Positions 33,680 to 43,435 are shown, numbered from the stretch's first letter. The stretch is 62,018 bases of DNA from Paenibacillus soyae (GCF_024623455.1 NZ_JANIPJ010000032.1:1-62018), one strand, 5' to 3'. Notes: a model not told the origin generated them from the sequence alone. Program-made: numbers and translations.

Positions 33680-35023
33680 TTAACCCAGCTCTTGTTTCAC
33701 CACGTTAGCGATCTGGTCGACATAAGCCTCGACCTGATCCTTGTCCGGCCCCTCCGCCATGACGCGGATAAGGGACTCGGTGCCGGAAGGACGCACGAGC
33801 ACGCGGCCATTGTCGCCTAGCTCGGCTTCCACTTGCTTCACGGCCGCTTCGATCGCGGCGTTGCCGCTGTACAGGCTCTTGTCCGCGACGCGAACGTTCA
33901 CCAGCTTCTGCGGATATTTGCGCATGAGACCCTTCAGCTCGCCCAGCTTCTTGCCCGCTTCCGCAACGGTATCCACCAGCTGCAGCGCGGTCAGAATGCC
34001 GTCGCCAGTCGTGATATAGTCGAGGAAGATCACGTGACCGGACTGCTCGCCGCCCAGGTTGAAGCCGCCGCGACGCATTTCTTCCATTACATAACGGTCT
34101 CCGACCGCCGTCTGCGCCGTCTTAAGGCCAATCTTCTCGGCGCCCTTGAAGAAGCCGATGTTCGCCATAACCGTCGTGACGACCGTATCATGAGCCAGCT
34201 TGCCTTCCCGCTTCAAGCGGTCGCCGATGATGCAGAGGATGAAGTCGCCGTCGACCTCTTCGCCTTTCTCGTCGATCGCGATCAGACGGTCGGCGTCGCC
34301 GTCGAAGCTAAGGCCGAGGTCGGCGCCTAGCTCCAGCACCTTCTCGCGCAAGTATTCGGGATGCGTCGATCCGACACCCGCGTTAATGTTGCGGCCGTCA
34401 GGCTCCGCTCCAACCGTCGTCACATCCGCTCCCAGCTCGCGGAAGATCGCCGGCGCCAGCTCGTAAGCTGCGCCGTGAGCGCAGTCGAGCACGATTTTCA
34501 GACCCGCGAATTGGCCTTTCACCGTTGTTTTCAAAAAAGCTAAGTACTGCTTCTTCGCGTTCTCGTTCGTCGTTACGGAGCCAATGTCTCCGCCTACGGG
34601 ACGCGGAAGCTCATCGTTCTCGGCATCGATCAGCGCTTCAATCGCAAGCTCCGTCTCGTCCGACAGCTTGAAGCCGTCTCCTCCGAAGAACTTAATGCCG
34701 TTATCCTCGACCGGGTTATGGGAAGCGGAGATCATAACGCCAGCGTCAGCCCCAAGCTCCTTCGTCAAATAAGCAACGGCCGGCGTCGATACAACGCCGA
34801 GACGCACGACGTCTGCGCCAATCGATGTCAGACCAGCGATAAGAGCCGCCTCCAGCATCGGGCCCGAGATCCGCGTATCCAGGCCGATGACGACCTTCGG
34901 CTTGCCTGTCGCCGTCTTCGTTAATTCATAGCCGCCGCAGCGGCCGATCTTGTAAGCGAGCTCCGGCGTCAAGCCTGTATTCGCGACCCCGCGGACGCCG
35001 TCTGTTCCGAAATATTTCCCCAT
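33680..35023 (-). CDS. glmM: Phosphoglucosamine mutase GlmM
   Basis: This 447-aa enzyme converts glucosamine-6-phosphate to glucosamine-1-phosphate, the step after GlmS. It has the standard start KYFGTDGVRGVAN, the phosphoserine loop ISASHNP (about residues 99-105, Ser being the phosphorylated residue), the metal-binding DGDADR (about 240-245) and the C-terminal phosphate-binding loop RPSGTESLIRV. Normal length. It is the last gene of cdaA-cdaR-glmM, an arrangement conserved in Firmicutes in which GlmM binds and restrains CdaA. It lies 61 bases after cdaR. Confidence 0.98.
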   Translation of the reverse strand: MGKYFGTDGVRGVANTGLTPELAYKIGRCGGYELTKTATGKPKVVIGLDTRISGPMLEAALIAGLTSIGADVVRLGVVSTPAVAYLTKELGADAGVMISASHNPVEDNGIKFFGGDGFKLSDETELAIEALIDAENDELPRPVGGDIGSVTTNENAKKQYLAFLKTTVKGQFAGLKIVLDCAHGAAYELAPAIFRELGADVTTVGAEPDGRNINAGVGSTHPEYLREKVLELGADLGLSFDGDADRLIAIDEKGEEVDGDFILCIIGDRLKREGKLAHDTVVTTVMANIGFFKGAEKIGLKTAQTAVGDRYVMEEMRRGGFNLGGEQSGHVIFLDYITTGDGILTALQLVDTVAEAGKKLGELKGLMRKYPQKLVNVRVADKSLYSGNAAIEAAVKQVEAELGDNGRVLVRPSGTESLIRVMAEGPDKDQVEAYVDQIANVVKQELG

Positions 35024-35084
35024 TTGTACACTTGCTCCTTTATCCCCATTGTAGTGCGATACCTGTTACGAATAACGTATGAAT

Positions 35085-36551
35085 TTAGGCGGCAGTTGCG
35101 ACTCCTCCTCGCACATCCTCCGCCAGCTTAGCTTCGTTCAGGCTGCCATCGGCCGTGCTGTTCCCGCTTCCATTACCGGCTCCGACATCAGGCACCCCGT
35201 CTTCGCTGCCGCCGTTCCCGCCGCCTTCGTTGCTTTCGCCCGGAGGAGTAGGTGTGGCACCGCCTGCTTCTATATCCTCTTGCTGTTCATCCCCTTCGGA
35301 CATGACCGAACCACCGGTAATCTCCACGGTGGCGCTTAACGACTGACCGCCTTCCAGAACCAGCTGCACATACGGTGGCAGCTCGAGTTCAAGCGGAATC
35401 GTGTGCACGCCTGGCGCGAGTCCATCCACCTTGGCAATGACCGCCACATCTTCCGCGGTGACGTCCTTCAGCACCGATTCGGCCCCGCCGATGACCAGGT
35501 CGATCGTTCCGCTGGCCGGGCTTGTCAGCTCGACGGTATTGCCCGAATCCGCGCCGATAACCTTGATCGGCAGATTCGCAAGCGTCTTGGTCGTGGTCCC
35601 TTCGACGATAACCGCAAGCTCGATTTCTCCCGGATTAACCGCTTCGATGCCGTCGACCGGCGTCGTCTTCACCTTTATCATGCCAGACTGCTTTACCTTC
35701 GACAGATCCAGAACCACGCCGTCGTAGACGGTAATCTCGTCAAGCAGCTGCTGCTCGGCATACACCGTCACCATATCCAGCTCCGGCGTCACGGACACAA
35801 GGCTAAGGTCATCCGACAGGCTTCCGGAATAACGGACTTGGACCGGCACCAGCTTGAACGGCCTCGTGACCTTCGTCTCGACATGCAAGGTCGAGGGCTC
35901 GACCTTCGCATTCGGAATTTCTTGTCCTTCCGTGTCATAGACGACAACTTTCGCCTTCTTGTTCTCGATGGACTTCTCCGCGCCTTCGACATCCATCGTC
36001 ACGGCGACCAGGCCGACCTTGTTCATGTCGTCTCTTGGCAGCGTTACTTGCACCGTATTGCCGTTCTCCGACAGAATGGCCGGCGTGCCCGCCACATACC
36101 CTTCAGCCGGCTCGCCTTCCGTAATGACCTGCGCTTCGAAGGTCTTGTTCACGATTTCCTCGATCTGTACCGTCACCTTCCTTGGCGACAGCTCGACCTC
36201 CTGTATGCCCCTCGGGAGCTTCAACGAAAGCGGAAGCTCTTGAAGGCCCGGCTTGACGCCCGTCAAATCGACTTGGACGACATAATCCGCCGGCGAATTT
36301 TTGCGCAGATTCGATATGGGGCCTTCGACGACAATTCTCACCACCGTCGGCTCCATCGCCGTAAGCACGTATTTCTCTTCATCCAATCCGACCGGCTCGA
36401 TCGTGACCGCTTCCAAAGCTTGCGTATCGACGCTGGAGACCGTTGCTTGAGGAGTCGTCTCCGGGTCGATATGCACCACGGCGAATAGCAGCACGCCTAG
36501 CAGAACGGAGATGATTTTGAGCGCGGTCGGATGAGTTAGCCATTTATCCAT
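35085..36551 (-). CDS. cdaR: CdaR (YbbR-domain regulator of diadenylate cyclase)
   Basis: This 488-aa protein has one N-terminal transmembrane helix (about residues 10-26) followed by four extracellular YbbR repeats (for example EPTVVRIVVEGP, then LPRGIQEVELSPRKVTVQIE). The C-terminal 60 residues are a low-complexity Gly/Glu/Ser tail. CdaR sits outside the cell and modulates CdaA at the membrane. Its start lies one base after the cdaA stop, so the two are coupled. Confidence 0.93.
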   Translation of the reverse strand: MDKWLTHPTALKIISVLLGVLLFAVVHIDPETTPQATVSSVDTQALEAVTIEPVGLDEEKYVLTAMEPTVVRIVVEGPISNLRKNSPADYVVQVDLTGVKPGLQELPLSLKLPRGIQEVELSPRKVTVQIEEIVNKTFEAQVITEGEPAEGYVAGTPAILSENGNTVQVTLPRDDMNKVGLVAVTMDVEGAEKSIENKKAKVVVYDTEGQEIPNAKVEPSTLHVETKVTRPFKLVPVQVRYSGSLSDDLSLVSVTPELDMVTVYAEQQLLDEITVYDGVVLDLSKVKQSGMIKVKTTPVDGIEAVNPGEIELAVIVEGTTTKTLANLPIKVIGADSGNTVELTSPASGTIDLVIGGAESVLKDVTAEDVAVIAKVDGLAPGVHTIPLELELPPYVQLVLEGGQSLSATVEITGGSVMSEGDEQQEDIEAGGATPTPPGESNEGGGNGGSEDGVPDVGAGNGSGNSTADGSLNEAKLAEDVRGGVATAA

Positions 36552-36552
36552 G

Positions 36553-37380
36553 TCAATCTCCCCTCCGTTTCCAGAGCGAGGACAGGACGCCCTTCTCCTT
36601 GCTGCTTACCTTCGGCGTCAGCTCGTCGAACAGCTTCGAAATTAACGATTCCTCGTTAATATCCCGCACGATCATGCCGTTAATGGACAACGACACTTGC
36701 CCCGTCTCTTCGGAGACAACGACCGACAACGCGTCGCTGACCTCGCTCACCCCGATCGCCGCCCGATGCCTCGTACCCAGCTCTTTGCTGATGAACGGAT
36801 TCTCCGAGAGCGGCAGATAACAGCCGGCTGCCATGATTTGACTGCCCCTAATAATAACTGCTCCGTCATGCAGCGGCGTATTCGGCGTAAAAATATTGAT
36901 GAGCAGCTCCGACGTAATCCGCGACTCCATCGAAATGCCCGATTCGATCATCTCGCTGACGCCCGTCTTCCGCTCGAACACGATGAGGGCCCCGATCTTC
37001 CGCTTGGACATATGCTGAACGGCGCGCATCACATGCTCCAGCTGCTCGCTGAGCGCGTTCCTCTCCAGGCTCGAGCCCCGGGAGAACAGATCGCCCCGTC
37101 CCAGCTGCTCCAGCGCCCTCCTCAGCTCCGGCTGGAAGATGATCATGACCGTCACGATCCCCCACGTGAACATCTGGTTCATGAGCCACTTGAGCGTGTA
37201 GAGGTTAAACCACGTACTTATCGCCCATGTCGCCACCAGCACGAAGATGCCTTTCAGCAGCTGCACGGCGCGCGTTCCGCGCACGATCAGAATCAGTTTA
37301 TAAATAATATAGCTGACGATGCCGATATCGATCGAGTCTTTCAGCCAATCCTGCCAGGTTGATTCCGTAAAATAGCTCAT
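36553..37380 (-). CDS. cdaA: Diadenylate cyclase CdaA
   Basis: This membrane enzyme of about 275 aa makes cyclic di-AMP from ATP, an essential signal for potassium and cell-wall balance. It has three N-terminal transmembrane helices (within residues 10-90), then a DAC domain with the catalytic DGA motif in LHDGAVIIRG (about 170) and the RHR motif in GTRHRAAIGV (about 202-204). ATG 37380 is preceded by GGGGG seven bases upstream; the longer frame would use a TTG. First gene of cdaA-cdaR-glmM. Confidence 0.96.
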   Translation of the reverse strand: MSYFTESTWQDWLKDSIDIGIVSYIIYKLILIVRGTRAVQLLKGIFVLVATWAISTWFNLYTLKWLMNQMFTWGIVTVMIIFQPELRRALEQLGRGDLFSRGSSLERNALSEQLEHVMRAVQHMSKRKIGALIVFERKTGVSEMIESGISMESRITSELLINIFTPNTPLHDGAVIIRGSQIMAAGCYLPLSENPFISKELGTRHRAAIGVSEVSDALSVVVSEETGQVSLSINGMIVRDINEESLISKLFDELTPKVSSKEKGVLSSLWKRRGD

Positions 37381-37511
37381 AGCGACAACCCCCAACTACA
37401 GATCACAATTTATCTCTATAATCGCGTTTCAACTTTATTGTTTTCTATAACTGGGATTGGAAATCCTTTATTCTGAAATTATTTTCAGAAAAATCTCCAA
37501 AAACACTGTCG

Positions 37512-37545
37512 AAAAAAAACGCTCCCCTTTACGAGTAAAGGGAAG
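37512..37545 (-). terminator. Terminator of sigW-rsiW
   Basis: On the minus strand GCTTCCCTTTAC / GTAAAGGGGAGC is followed by eight T, just after the rsiW stop. Confidence 0.85.
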
Positions 37546-37554
37546 CTATTGCGT

Positions 37555-38196
37555 TCATTGCGGCAGTACGCCTCCGAATACGGAGGTTACCTTAAACCAG
37601 AACCAATCCAGCGCCTGGTCGATCTCGCGGCTCTGACCCGCGATATGCCCCGTCGATGCGAGCACCATGGAGCCGTCGATGACGGTAACGTCGCCGTCGA
37701 CCGAGCCTTGCACCTCGACCTTGCCGTTCTCTACCGTCAAGTTGCCCGTAACCTGCACGCCCTCCGGCACGATCACGGTATTGCCGTCAATGACGACATG
37801 CTGCAAGTCCTCCCCCGATACGATCATCTGGGAATCCTCGTCCCACGTCGTGGCGAAGCTGCCGAGGATGACGAGCAGGAAAATGGCCGCGGCGGTAAGT
37901 CCGGGATACTTGTACAGGAGGCTTGCGAATCTTCCGCGTTCCTTGCTCTTCGGCTTCGGAAGCTGTGACATGATCCGTTCCTTCAGTTGTCTGGACGACG
38001 CTTCGTCCAACCTCGCGGACGGCTTGACCGCCTCCCATGCGGCGAATGCCGCCGCGTCCGCTTTCTCCAGCTCTTCGAACCGGGCGCTGCAGGATGGGCA
38101 GGTCTTCATATGCGATTGCAGGGCGATGATCTCCTCGCGCGGCAGCTCGCCGTCCAGGTAATCATGGATTTTGACGATGGCGACTTTGCATTCCAT
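37555..38196 (-). CDS. rsiW: Anti-sigma factor RsiW with bactofilin-like C-terminus
   Basis: This membrane anti-sigma protein of about 213 aa holds SigW inactive until regulated proteolysis. The N-terminus has the zinc-binding anti-sigma motif HxxxCxxC in HMKTCPSC within IHDYLDGELPREE. One transmembrane helix (LTAAAIFLLVILGSF) lies near residue 115. The extracytoplasmic part has repeating short beta units (VPEGVQVTGNLTVENGKVEV, then GSVDGDVTVIDG), like a bactofilin or polymer-type beta helix. ATG 38196 is nine bases after AAAGGA; the ATG three codons earlier is directly fused to it. It follows sigW on the same strand. Confidence 0.88.
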   Translation of the reverse strand: MECKVAIVKIHDYLDGELPREEIIALQSHMKTCPSCSARFEELEKADAAAFAAWEAVKPSARLDEASSRQLKERIMSQLPKPKSKERGRFASLLYKYPGLTAAAIFLLVILGSFATTWDEDSQMIVSGEDLQHVVIDGNTVIVPEGVQVTGNLTVENGKVEVQGSVDGDVTVIDGSMVLASTGHIAGQSREIDQALDWFWFKVTSVFGGVLPQ

Positions 38197-38422
38197 TGCA
38201 GCCATTCCTTTCTTCTGATGTTTAAGCTTGCGAAATGTATGGGCACTCTCCGTGCCAAGATTAATAAGTGACGGGTAACGTTGTCTTGCCAGCCGAAAGA
38301 AATACGCATGACGTGTCACGCAGGTTTCATTTCGTTTTTACGCGTGAGCTCGTTATTAGGATACGTATGAGGAAAAGGGATGTTTCAAAAAAATATTTGG
38401 CGCCGTTCGGCTCGCTCTTCCG

Positions 38423-38989
38423 TCACAAACGGTGCTCCAGCTTCTTGCGCAGAAACTCGCGGCCGCGGTGAACCCTTGTCTTGATCGTCGTGACCGGCAT
38501 GCCAAGGATGTCCCCGACCTCCTGCAGCGATAAATCCTGTATGTACCTCAGCATCATGACCGACTTGTACTTCGGCGGCAGCGATTCCATCGCTTGATGA
38601 ATGATTCGCTGCGTATCGGACAGGATCAACTCCGACTCCGGCGTTTTGTCGTCGCTCGGAATCATGGAGTAGCCGTCAAGTCCTTCGTAATCCTGAGACT
38701 CCGCATCCAGCGAATAGGTCGGCTTGCGTTTCCGCAGCCGGTCGATGCACAGGTTCGTCGCGATCCGATAGATCCACGTCGAGAATTTCAACGTTTCGTC
38801 GAAGCGGTCCAAGTTTTTGTACACCCGCAAAAACGTATCCTGAACGACATCCTCCGCTTCCTGCCGGTTGCTCAGCATACGGTATGCCATATGATAGAGC
38901 TTATCTTGGTACAGATCCACAAGCTCCGCGAATGCCTGCTGATCGCCCTTAAGGGCAAGCCGCGCAAGCCTGTTCTCCAGCACGTTCAC
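38423..38989 (-). CDS. sigW: ECF sigma factor SigW
   Basis: This 188-aa ECF-type sigma factor for cell-envelope and antimicrobial stress has region 2 (LYHMAYRMLSNRQEAEDVVQ, about residues 31-50; then FSTWIYRIATNLCIDRLRKR) and region 4 (SLPPKYKSVMMLRYIQDLSL, then VGDILGMPVTTIKTRVHRGR). It starts at GTG 38989 with GGAGG nine bases upstream. It pairs with the anti-sigma factor downstream. I could not identify a clear autoregulatory promoter upstream (TGAAAC-16/17-CGTA). Confidence 0.92.
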   Translation of the reverse strand: MNVLENRLARLALKGDQQAFAELVDLYQDKLYHMAYRMLSNRQEAEDVVQDTFLRVYKNLDRFDETLKFSTWIYRIATNLCIDRLRKRKPTYSLDAESQDYEGLDGYSMIPSDDKTPESELILSDTQRIIHQAMESLPPKYKSVMMLRYIQDLSLQEVGDILGMPVTTIKTRVHRGREFLRKKLEHRL

Positions 38990-39354
38990 CTATCTATTCC
39001 TCCAAACGTCTCGATCGTCCGCCCACTTTCGACATTGGCGCATGCCCCGGACGATTCTTCGCCACCAACCTTACATCTATCGACAACGCCCGCGGCGTGT
39101 CGGAATTCATCGAATGAATGAGCTTCCTTGCATGTCAGACCATGATATTGCCTTCTAGAAAAATGGTAATCGACCTGCAGGCAAAATGCAAGACGTTTGG
39201 TGGCGGAGCACCGATCAGTTTGGTTAGGGAGGAGCGCGCGAGAATAAAGTCTATGCCGGCGGGATGCAGTGCCGGTAAGGGCCGTGGGGGTGCGAAAGAG
39301 TGATTTTCACTCTTGCAGGCGCGCTGATCGCGCGGTTCCGCGCCTGCTGCGGAT
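38990..39354. other. Intergenic, promoter region of sigW
   Basis: No gene is evident. A short plus frame (39118-39303) lacks a ribosome binding site. The sigW promoter must lie near 39000-39100, but no consensus was seen. Confidence 0.4.
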
Positions 39355-39403
39355 CAAAAAAAGGGCCGCCAGCGGCGCGATGCCGCTGGCCATACCCTTT
39401 TTT
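39355..39403 (-). terminator. Terminator of the HtrA-like gene
   Basis: GGCCGCCAGCGGC / GCCGCTGGC form a GC-rich stem, extended by GGG/CCC and followed by T-runs on the minus strand. Confidence 0.85.
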
Positions 39404-39411
39404 CTAGCCCA

Positions 39412-40461
39412 TTATAGCGTGTTCGTCTTCAGCCCTTCCAGCACCTCGAGGATCGTCGTGGTCGGAATCGCGAAGCCGATGCCCTGCGCCTCGGAATTGA
39501 CCGCCGTGTTGATGCCGATGACCTCTCCGTCCTCGTTCAGCAGCGGGCCGCCGGAGTTGCCCGGGTTAATCGATGCGTCCGTCTGGAGCAGGTGCTCGTA
39601 CGTGTGCTCGCCTTGTTCATCCGCGATGGTAATCGGACGCTCCTTCGCGCTCAGCACGCCCATTGTCAGCGTCTGATCGAAGCCGTACGGATTGCCGATC
39701 GCCAGCACCCAGTCGCCAATGCGCGTCTCATCGGAATCCCCCAGCTCAAGCGCCGGGAAGTCCGCGTCGTCCGGGCTCGCCACTTTCAGCACCGCCAGGT
39801 CCAGCTCGTAGCTGGAGCCCAGCACTTCTGCGGTAAGCGGCTCGTCATAGCCCTGCACCGTCACTTTGACTTCGGATGCGCCAGAGATGACGTGTTCATT
39901 CGTAAGGATGTAGCCTTCCTTATCGAAGAAGAAACCGGTCCCCGAGCCGCTCAATGTCAGCTCTCCCCCGCTTTCGGGAGTCTGCTGCGAGGATTCTCCT
40001 CTGCCGCCCCGCGAGCTATTGCCGAAAAACTGTCCAAACCACGGATCGATCTGCGACTGCTGCTGGGCGGCATAGTTCTCGATTTTCACGACCGCCGGAC
40101 TGGACTCCTCGTAGATGGAGGCGATATCGTCCGCCGTGTCGAAGGACGCCGTCGTCAATCCCGCTCCCGCGCCGCCCGAAGCTGCCCCGCTGTCCACATA
40201 TGTTTCGGTTGCTGGCGAACCGCCCGTGAACAGGTTGCTCCGATCCGCCGCGAACGTCAGGCCGCCAATAACGACCGCGCCCGCCAAGAAAGCAGCGAAC
40301 ATAGGCATCGCGTTTCTTTTCTTCTTGCTGCGGACAGGACCGCTTGCCGCCACTTCCTTGTAGTACGCTTCGAATTGCGGGGCAATGGTGATCTCCGATT
40401 GTCGTTTCTTATCTTCTCCGTTCGTTTCCAGGCTTCTATATTCATTCGTATCGTAACTCAT
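39412..40461 (-). CDS. HtrA/DegP-type serine protease without PDZ domain
   Basis: This membrane-anchored trypsin-like protease of about 349 aa degrades misfolded exported proteins. A short cytoplasmic N-terminus is followed by a transmembrane anchor (AAFLAGAVVIGGLTFA, about residues 55-70), a Gly/Ser linker and the S1C protease domain with the triad His in LTNEHVI (about 190), Asp in LDLAVL (about 219) and Ser in NPGNSGGP (about 300). The protein stops soon after the protease domain (IPTTTILEVLEGLKTN), so the usual C-terminal PDZ domain is absent. ATG 40461 lies nine bases from GGGAGG; the ATG at 40470 overlaps that site. Confidence 0.9.
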   Translation of the reverse strand: MSYDTNEYRSLETNGEDKKRQSEITIAPQFEAYYKEVAASGPVRSKKKRNAMPMFAAFLAGAVVIGGLTFAADRSNLFTGGSPATETYVDSGAASGGAGAGLTTASFDTADDIASIYEESSPAVVKIENYAAQQQSQIDPWFGQFFGNSSRGGRGESSQQTPESGGELTLSGSGTGFFFDKEGYILTNEHVISGASEVKVTVQGYDEPLTAEVLGSSYELDLAVLKVASPDDADFPALELGDSDETRIGDWVLAIGNPYGFDQTLTMGVLSAKERPITIADEQGEHTYEHLLQTDASINPGNSGGPLLNEDGEVIGINTAVNSEAQGIGFAIPTTTILEVLEGLKTNTL

Positions 40462-40555
40462 ATTCGTCATCCTCCCTCATGAATGGCTGTCGTATTTGAT
40501 ATCTCTATCATGAGGGCTGTACCTTAAACCAATCTTAAGTCGAACTAAAAGAAAA

Positions 40556-40600
40556 CTAAAAAAGCCGCCATCATCCGCGATAACCGCGGATGATGACAGC
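40556..40600 (-). terminator. ppc terminator
   Basis: GTCATCATCCGCGG / CGCGGATGATGGC on the minus strand is followed by GGCTTTTTTAG. It lies immediately after the ppc stop. Confidence 0.85.
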
Positions 40601-40624
40601 TTATGAAACGTAAAGCGTCCGATT

Positions 40625-43435
40625 CTAGCCCGTATTGCGAAGGCCGGCTGCAATTCCGTTGATCGTGAGCAGCACCTCGCGGAGCAGCTCCGGATCGTCT
40701 TGATCGTCCGCCCGCAATGCGCGAAGCTCGGTGAGCAGCTGCACCTGCATGTAGCTGAGCGGATCGACGTACGGGTTGCGGAGTCGGATCGACTCCTGAA
40801 TAACCGGCACGTTGTCGAGAATTTCGTCTTGGCCTGTAATGCTTAAGATAAGCTTCGACGTCAACGCGTATTCTTCTTCGATTTGCGAGAAAATGCGATC
40901 GCGGATGCTTTGATCCTTGATCATGTCCGCGTATTCCTTGGCGATGACCAGATCCGCCTTGGCCAGAGCCATCTGCAGATTGTCGATCAGCGTGCGGAAG
41001 AACGGGAATTGCTCGTACATCGTCCGGAGCGTGGCCAGCTTCGCCTCATCGTCTTGCAAGTACGATTGGAGGGCCGTGCCTGCCGCGTACCATGCCGGAA
41101 GCAGGTAACGGCTCTGCGTCCAAGCGAATACCCATGGAATCGCGCGCAGATCCTCGAAGCGGTCGCTGTTCTTCCGTTTGGAAGGACGGGAACCGATGTT
41201 CAGCTCGCCTACCTCAGGCAGCGGCGTCGACTCCTTGAAGTACGTCAGGAAGTCCGGATCGCGGAAAATAAGGTCCTGGTACTTCGTTAGCGCCGTCTCC
41301 GAGATGGAACGCGCGATTGCATCCCATTCCGACTCGGCCGCAGGCTCCTGCTGCGGATACTTCGCAAGACGCGCCGCCGTAATGAGCGCCCAAGTTGCCT
41401 GCTCCAGGCTGCGGTATGCGATTCCTTGCATGGAGTAACGGGAAGACAGCACTTCGCCTTGCTCCGTAATCTTGATGCCGCCGCCGATGGTATGAGGCGG
41501 TTGGGCGAGAATGCTGCGGTTCAGAGGCATCCCTCCGCGACCAAGCGCTCCTCCGCGGCCGTGGAAGAACTTCAGCTTCACGTCGTATTCTTTGCCCGCG
41601 GCCGTAATTTCCTTCAGCGCGACGCGCAGCTCCCAGTTCGCCGTCACCACGCCGCCGTCCTTGTTGCTGTCGGAGTAACCGAGCATGATCTCGTGCAGGT
41701 TGCCTCTCGATTCGACCGCTTTGCGGTAGATCGGCAGCTCGAACAGCTCCTTCATGATGCCTGGCGCCGCATGCAGGTCGTCGATCGTCTCGAAGAGCGG
41801 CACGGACTGCAGCGTGCAGCGTACCGATCCGTCCGCCTCGTGGCGGAACAATCCGACTTCCTTCGCGAATACCATGACCTCCAGCATATCGCTGGCTGCC
41901 TGCGTCATGCTGATCAGATAGCTGGTGATGCAGTTCTCGCCGAACTCCTGCTGTGCCCGGTAGATCGTATGGTACACGTCCAAGCATTCGCGAGTCGACT
42001 CGGAGTAATCGAGATGGCTCGACGTCAGCGGACGCGGATCGTTAAGTACTTTATGAAGCAGCTCGGTCTTCTCCTCTTCGGAGAGGGACGCGTAGTCGCT
42101 TGCGATGTGCATCTTGGCCAGAATCTCGGCCATCGCGTTCTCGTGCTCTTTGCTGTGCTGACGAACGTCCAGCGCCATCAGATGGAAGCCGAACAGCTCC
42201 ACCTGACGAACCAGCTTGGCCAAGTCCGTGTCCGCCACGTAATCGGCATAGTGGTTGCGCAGGCTGCGATCGATCACAAGCAAATCCTCGCGCAGCTCGT
42301 TCGGGTGGTTGTAACGCATCGGCGAACCTTTGAGCGACTCGCTCCGCGTATTCGCGAGCTTCTCCAGCATGAAGCCCAGCTTGATGCGGTAAGGCTCCTT
42401 CGCGTTGCGCCACAGCTCGATGTTCTTCAGCTCGACATGCTCGCGGTCCTGCTTAATGGAATCCAGCAGCTCCTCGGACACGTCCACCAAATTCGTGCTG
42501 AAGCTGAGAATGTCCATAAGCCCGTTCAGCTTCTCTTCGTACTTGCGAAGCGCCAGCTGGCGATGCAGCTGCAGCGTCTCCCAAGTGACTTTGGCGGTTA
42601 CGGAAGGGTTGCCGTCGCGGTCGCCGCCGATCCAAGAGCCGAATCGGAGATAATCCGGCACATGCCATTTCTCTTCCGGATAATATTTGGTCAGGCAACG
42701 CTCCAGCTCCTCATACACGTTCGGAAGAACCTCGAAGAGCGTCTCGTCAAAGTAGTACAGGCCGTTGCGCACTTCATCGATAACGGTCGGCTTGCGGTCG
42801 CGCAGCTCGTCGGTCTGCCAGAGGATCAGCACTTCGTTCATCAGCTTCTCTTTCAGCTTCTCGCGCTCGCGGAATGTCAGCGTCGGGTTGTCGAGCTGCA
42901 TGACGTCTTCCGCAATCCGTTTGTGAATGTCGAGCACCGCGCGGCGCGTCGCTTCCGTCGGGTGAGCCGTCATGACCAATTCAAGCGAGATGTCGCCCAG
43001 AATTTCCTTCACGTCCGCGACGGCGATGCCGCGTTCCTTCAGATCTTGAACAGCGCTCTCGATGGAGCCCCGCTGAACAGATTCGCCCGCGGATACTTCG
43101 TAATCGCGCTTCCGTCTAATCCGATGATTCTGTTCCGCAATATTGACCAGCTGGAAATAGATCGCGAACGCCCGAATGACCTGATGGCGAATCTCGGGGC
43201 TGAGCGAAGAAATCGTCGATTTGAATTGATCGAACAGCTCAGGGATAAAGTCCGCGCGAAGCGCCTTGCTCTGCTCCCGGATTTGCTCAACGATGTCAAG
43301 CAGCTCCCGCCCGCCTTGGTGAACGAGAACTTCGCCAAGAATGTTGCCAAGGAAACGAACATCGCGTCTTAGCAAATTGTTCGCCTGTGTCCGACTAGCC
43401 GCCGTTGTTGTTGCAGTTGCAGATTGTTCCGACAT
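40625..43435 (-). CDS. ppc: Phosphoenolpyruvate carboxylase
   Basis: This enzyme of about 936 aa adds bicarbonate to phosphoenolpyruvate to make oxaloacetate and refill the TCA cycle. The two signature regions are intact: VMTAHPTEATRR with the catalytic His, and GYSDSNKDGG followed by FHGRGGALGRGGMP with the flexible loop. The C-terminus ends in ...IAAGLRNTG as is normal for the family. ATG 43435 has AGGAGG seven bases upstream; a longer frame to 43501 would start within the leader. A single-gene unit. Confidence 0.97.
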   Translation of the reverse strand: MSEQSATATTTAASRTQANNLLRRDVRFLGNILGEVLVHQGGRELLDIVEQIREQSKALRADFIPELFDQFKSTISSLSPEIRHQVIRAFAIYFQLVNIAEQNHRIRRKRDYEVSAGESVQRGSIESAVQDLKERGIAVADVKEILGDISLELVMTAHPTEATRRAVLDIHKRIAEDVMQLDNPTLTFREREKLKEKLMNEVLILWQTDELRDRKPTVIDEVRNGLYYFDETLFEVLPNVYEELERCLTKYYPEEKWHVPDYLRFGSWIGGDRDGNPSVTAKVTWETLQLHRQLALRKYEEKLNGLMDILSFSTNLVDVSEELLDSIKQDREHVELKNIELWRNAKEPYRIKLGFMLEKLANTRSESLKGSPMRYNHPNELREDLLVIDRSLRNHYADYVADTDLAKLVRQVELFGFHLMALDVRQHSKEHENAMAEILAKMHIASDYASLSEEEKTELLHKVLNDPRPLTSSHLDYSESTRECLDVYHTIYRAQQEFGENCITSYLISMTQAASDMLEVMVFAKEVGLFRHEADGSVRCTLQSVPLFETIDDLHAAPGIMKELFELPIYRKAVESRGNLHEIMLGYSDSNKDGGVVTANWELRVALKEITAAGKEYDVKLKFFHGRGGALGRGGMPLNRSILAQPPHTIGGGIKITEQGEVLSSRYSMQGIAYRSLEQATWALITAARLAKYPQQEPAAESEWDAIARSISETALTKYQDLIFRDPDFLTYFKESTPLPEVGELNIGSRPSKRKNSDRFEDLRAIPWVFAWTQSRYLLPAWYAAGTALQSYLQDDEAKLATLRTMYEQFPFFRTLIDNLQMALAKADLVIAKEYADMIKDQSIRDRIFSQIEEEYALTSKLILSITGQDEILDNVPVIQESIRLRNPYVDPLSYMQVQLLTELRALRADDQDDPELLREVLLTINGIAAGLRNTG

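Noticed and set aside
38990..39130. SigW-type autoregulatory promoter
   Set aside because: No TGAAAC with CGTA at the proper distance; only weak look-alikes.
41426..43372. 648-aa plus-strand frame opposite ppc
   Set aside because: Antisense to intact ppc; rich in Arg, His and Gln as expected for a shadow.
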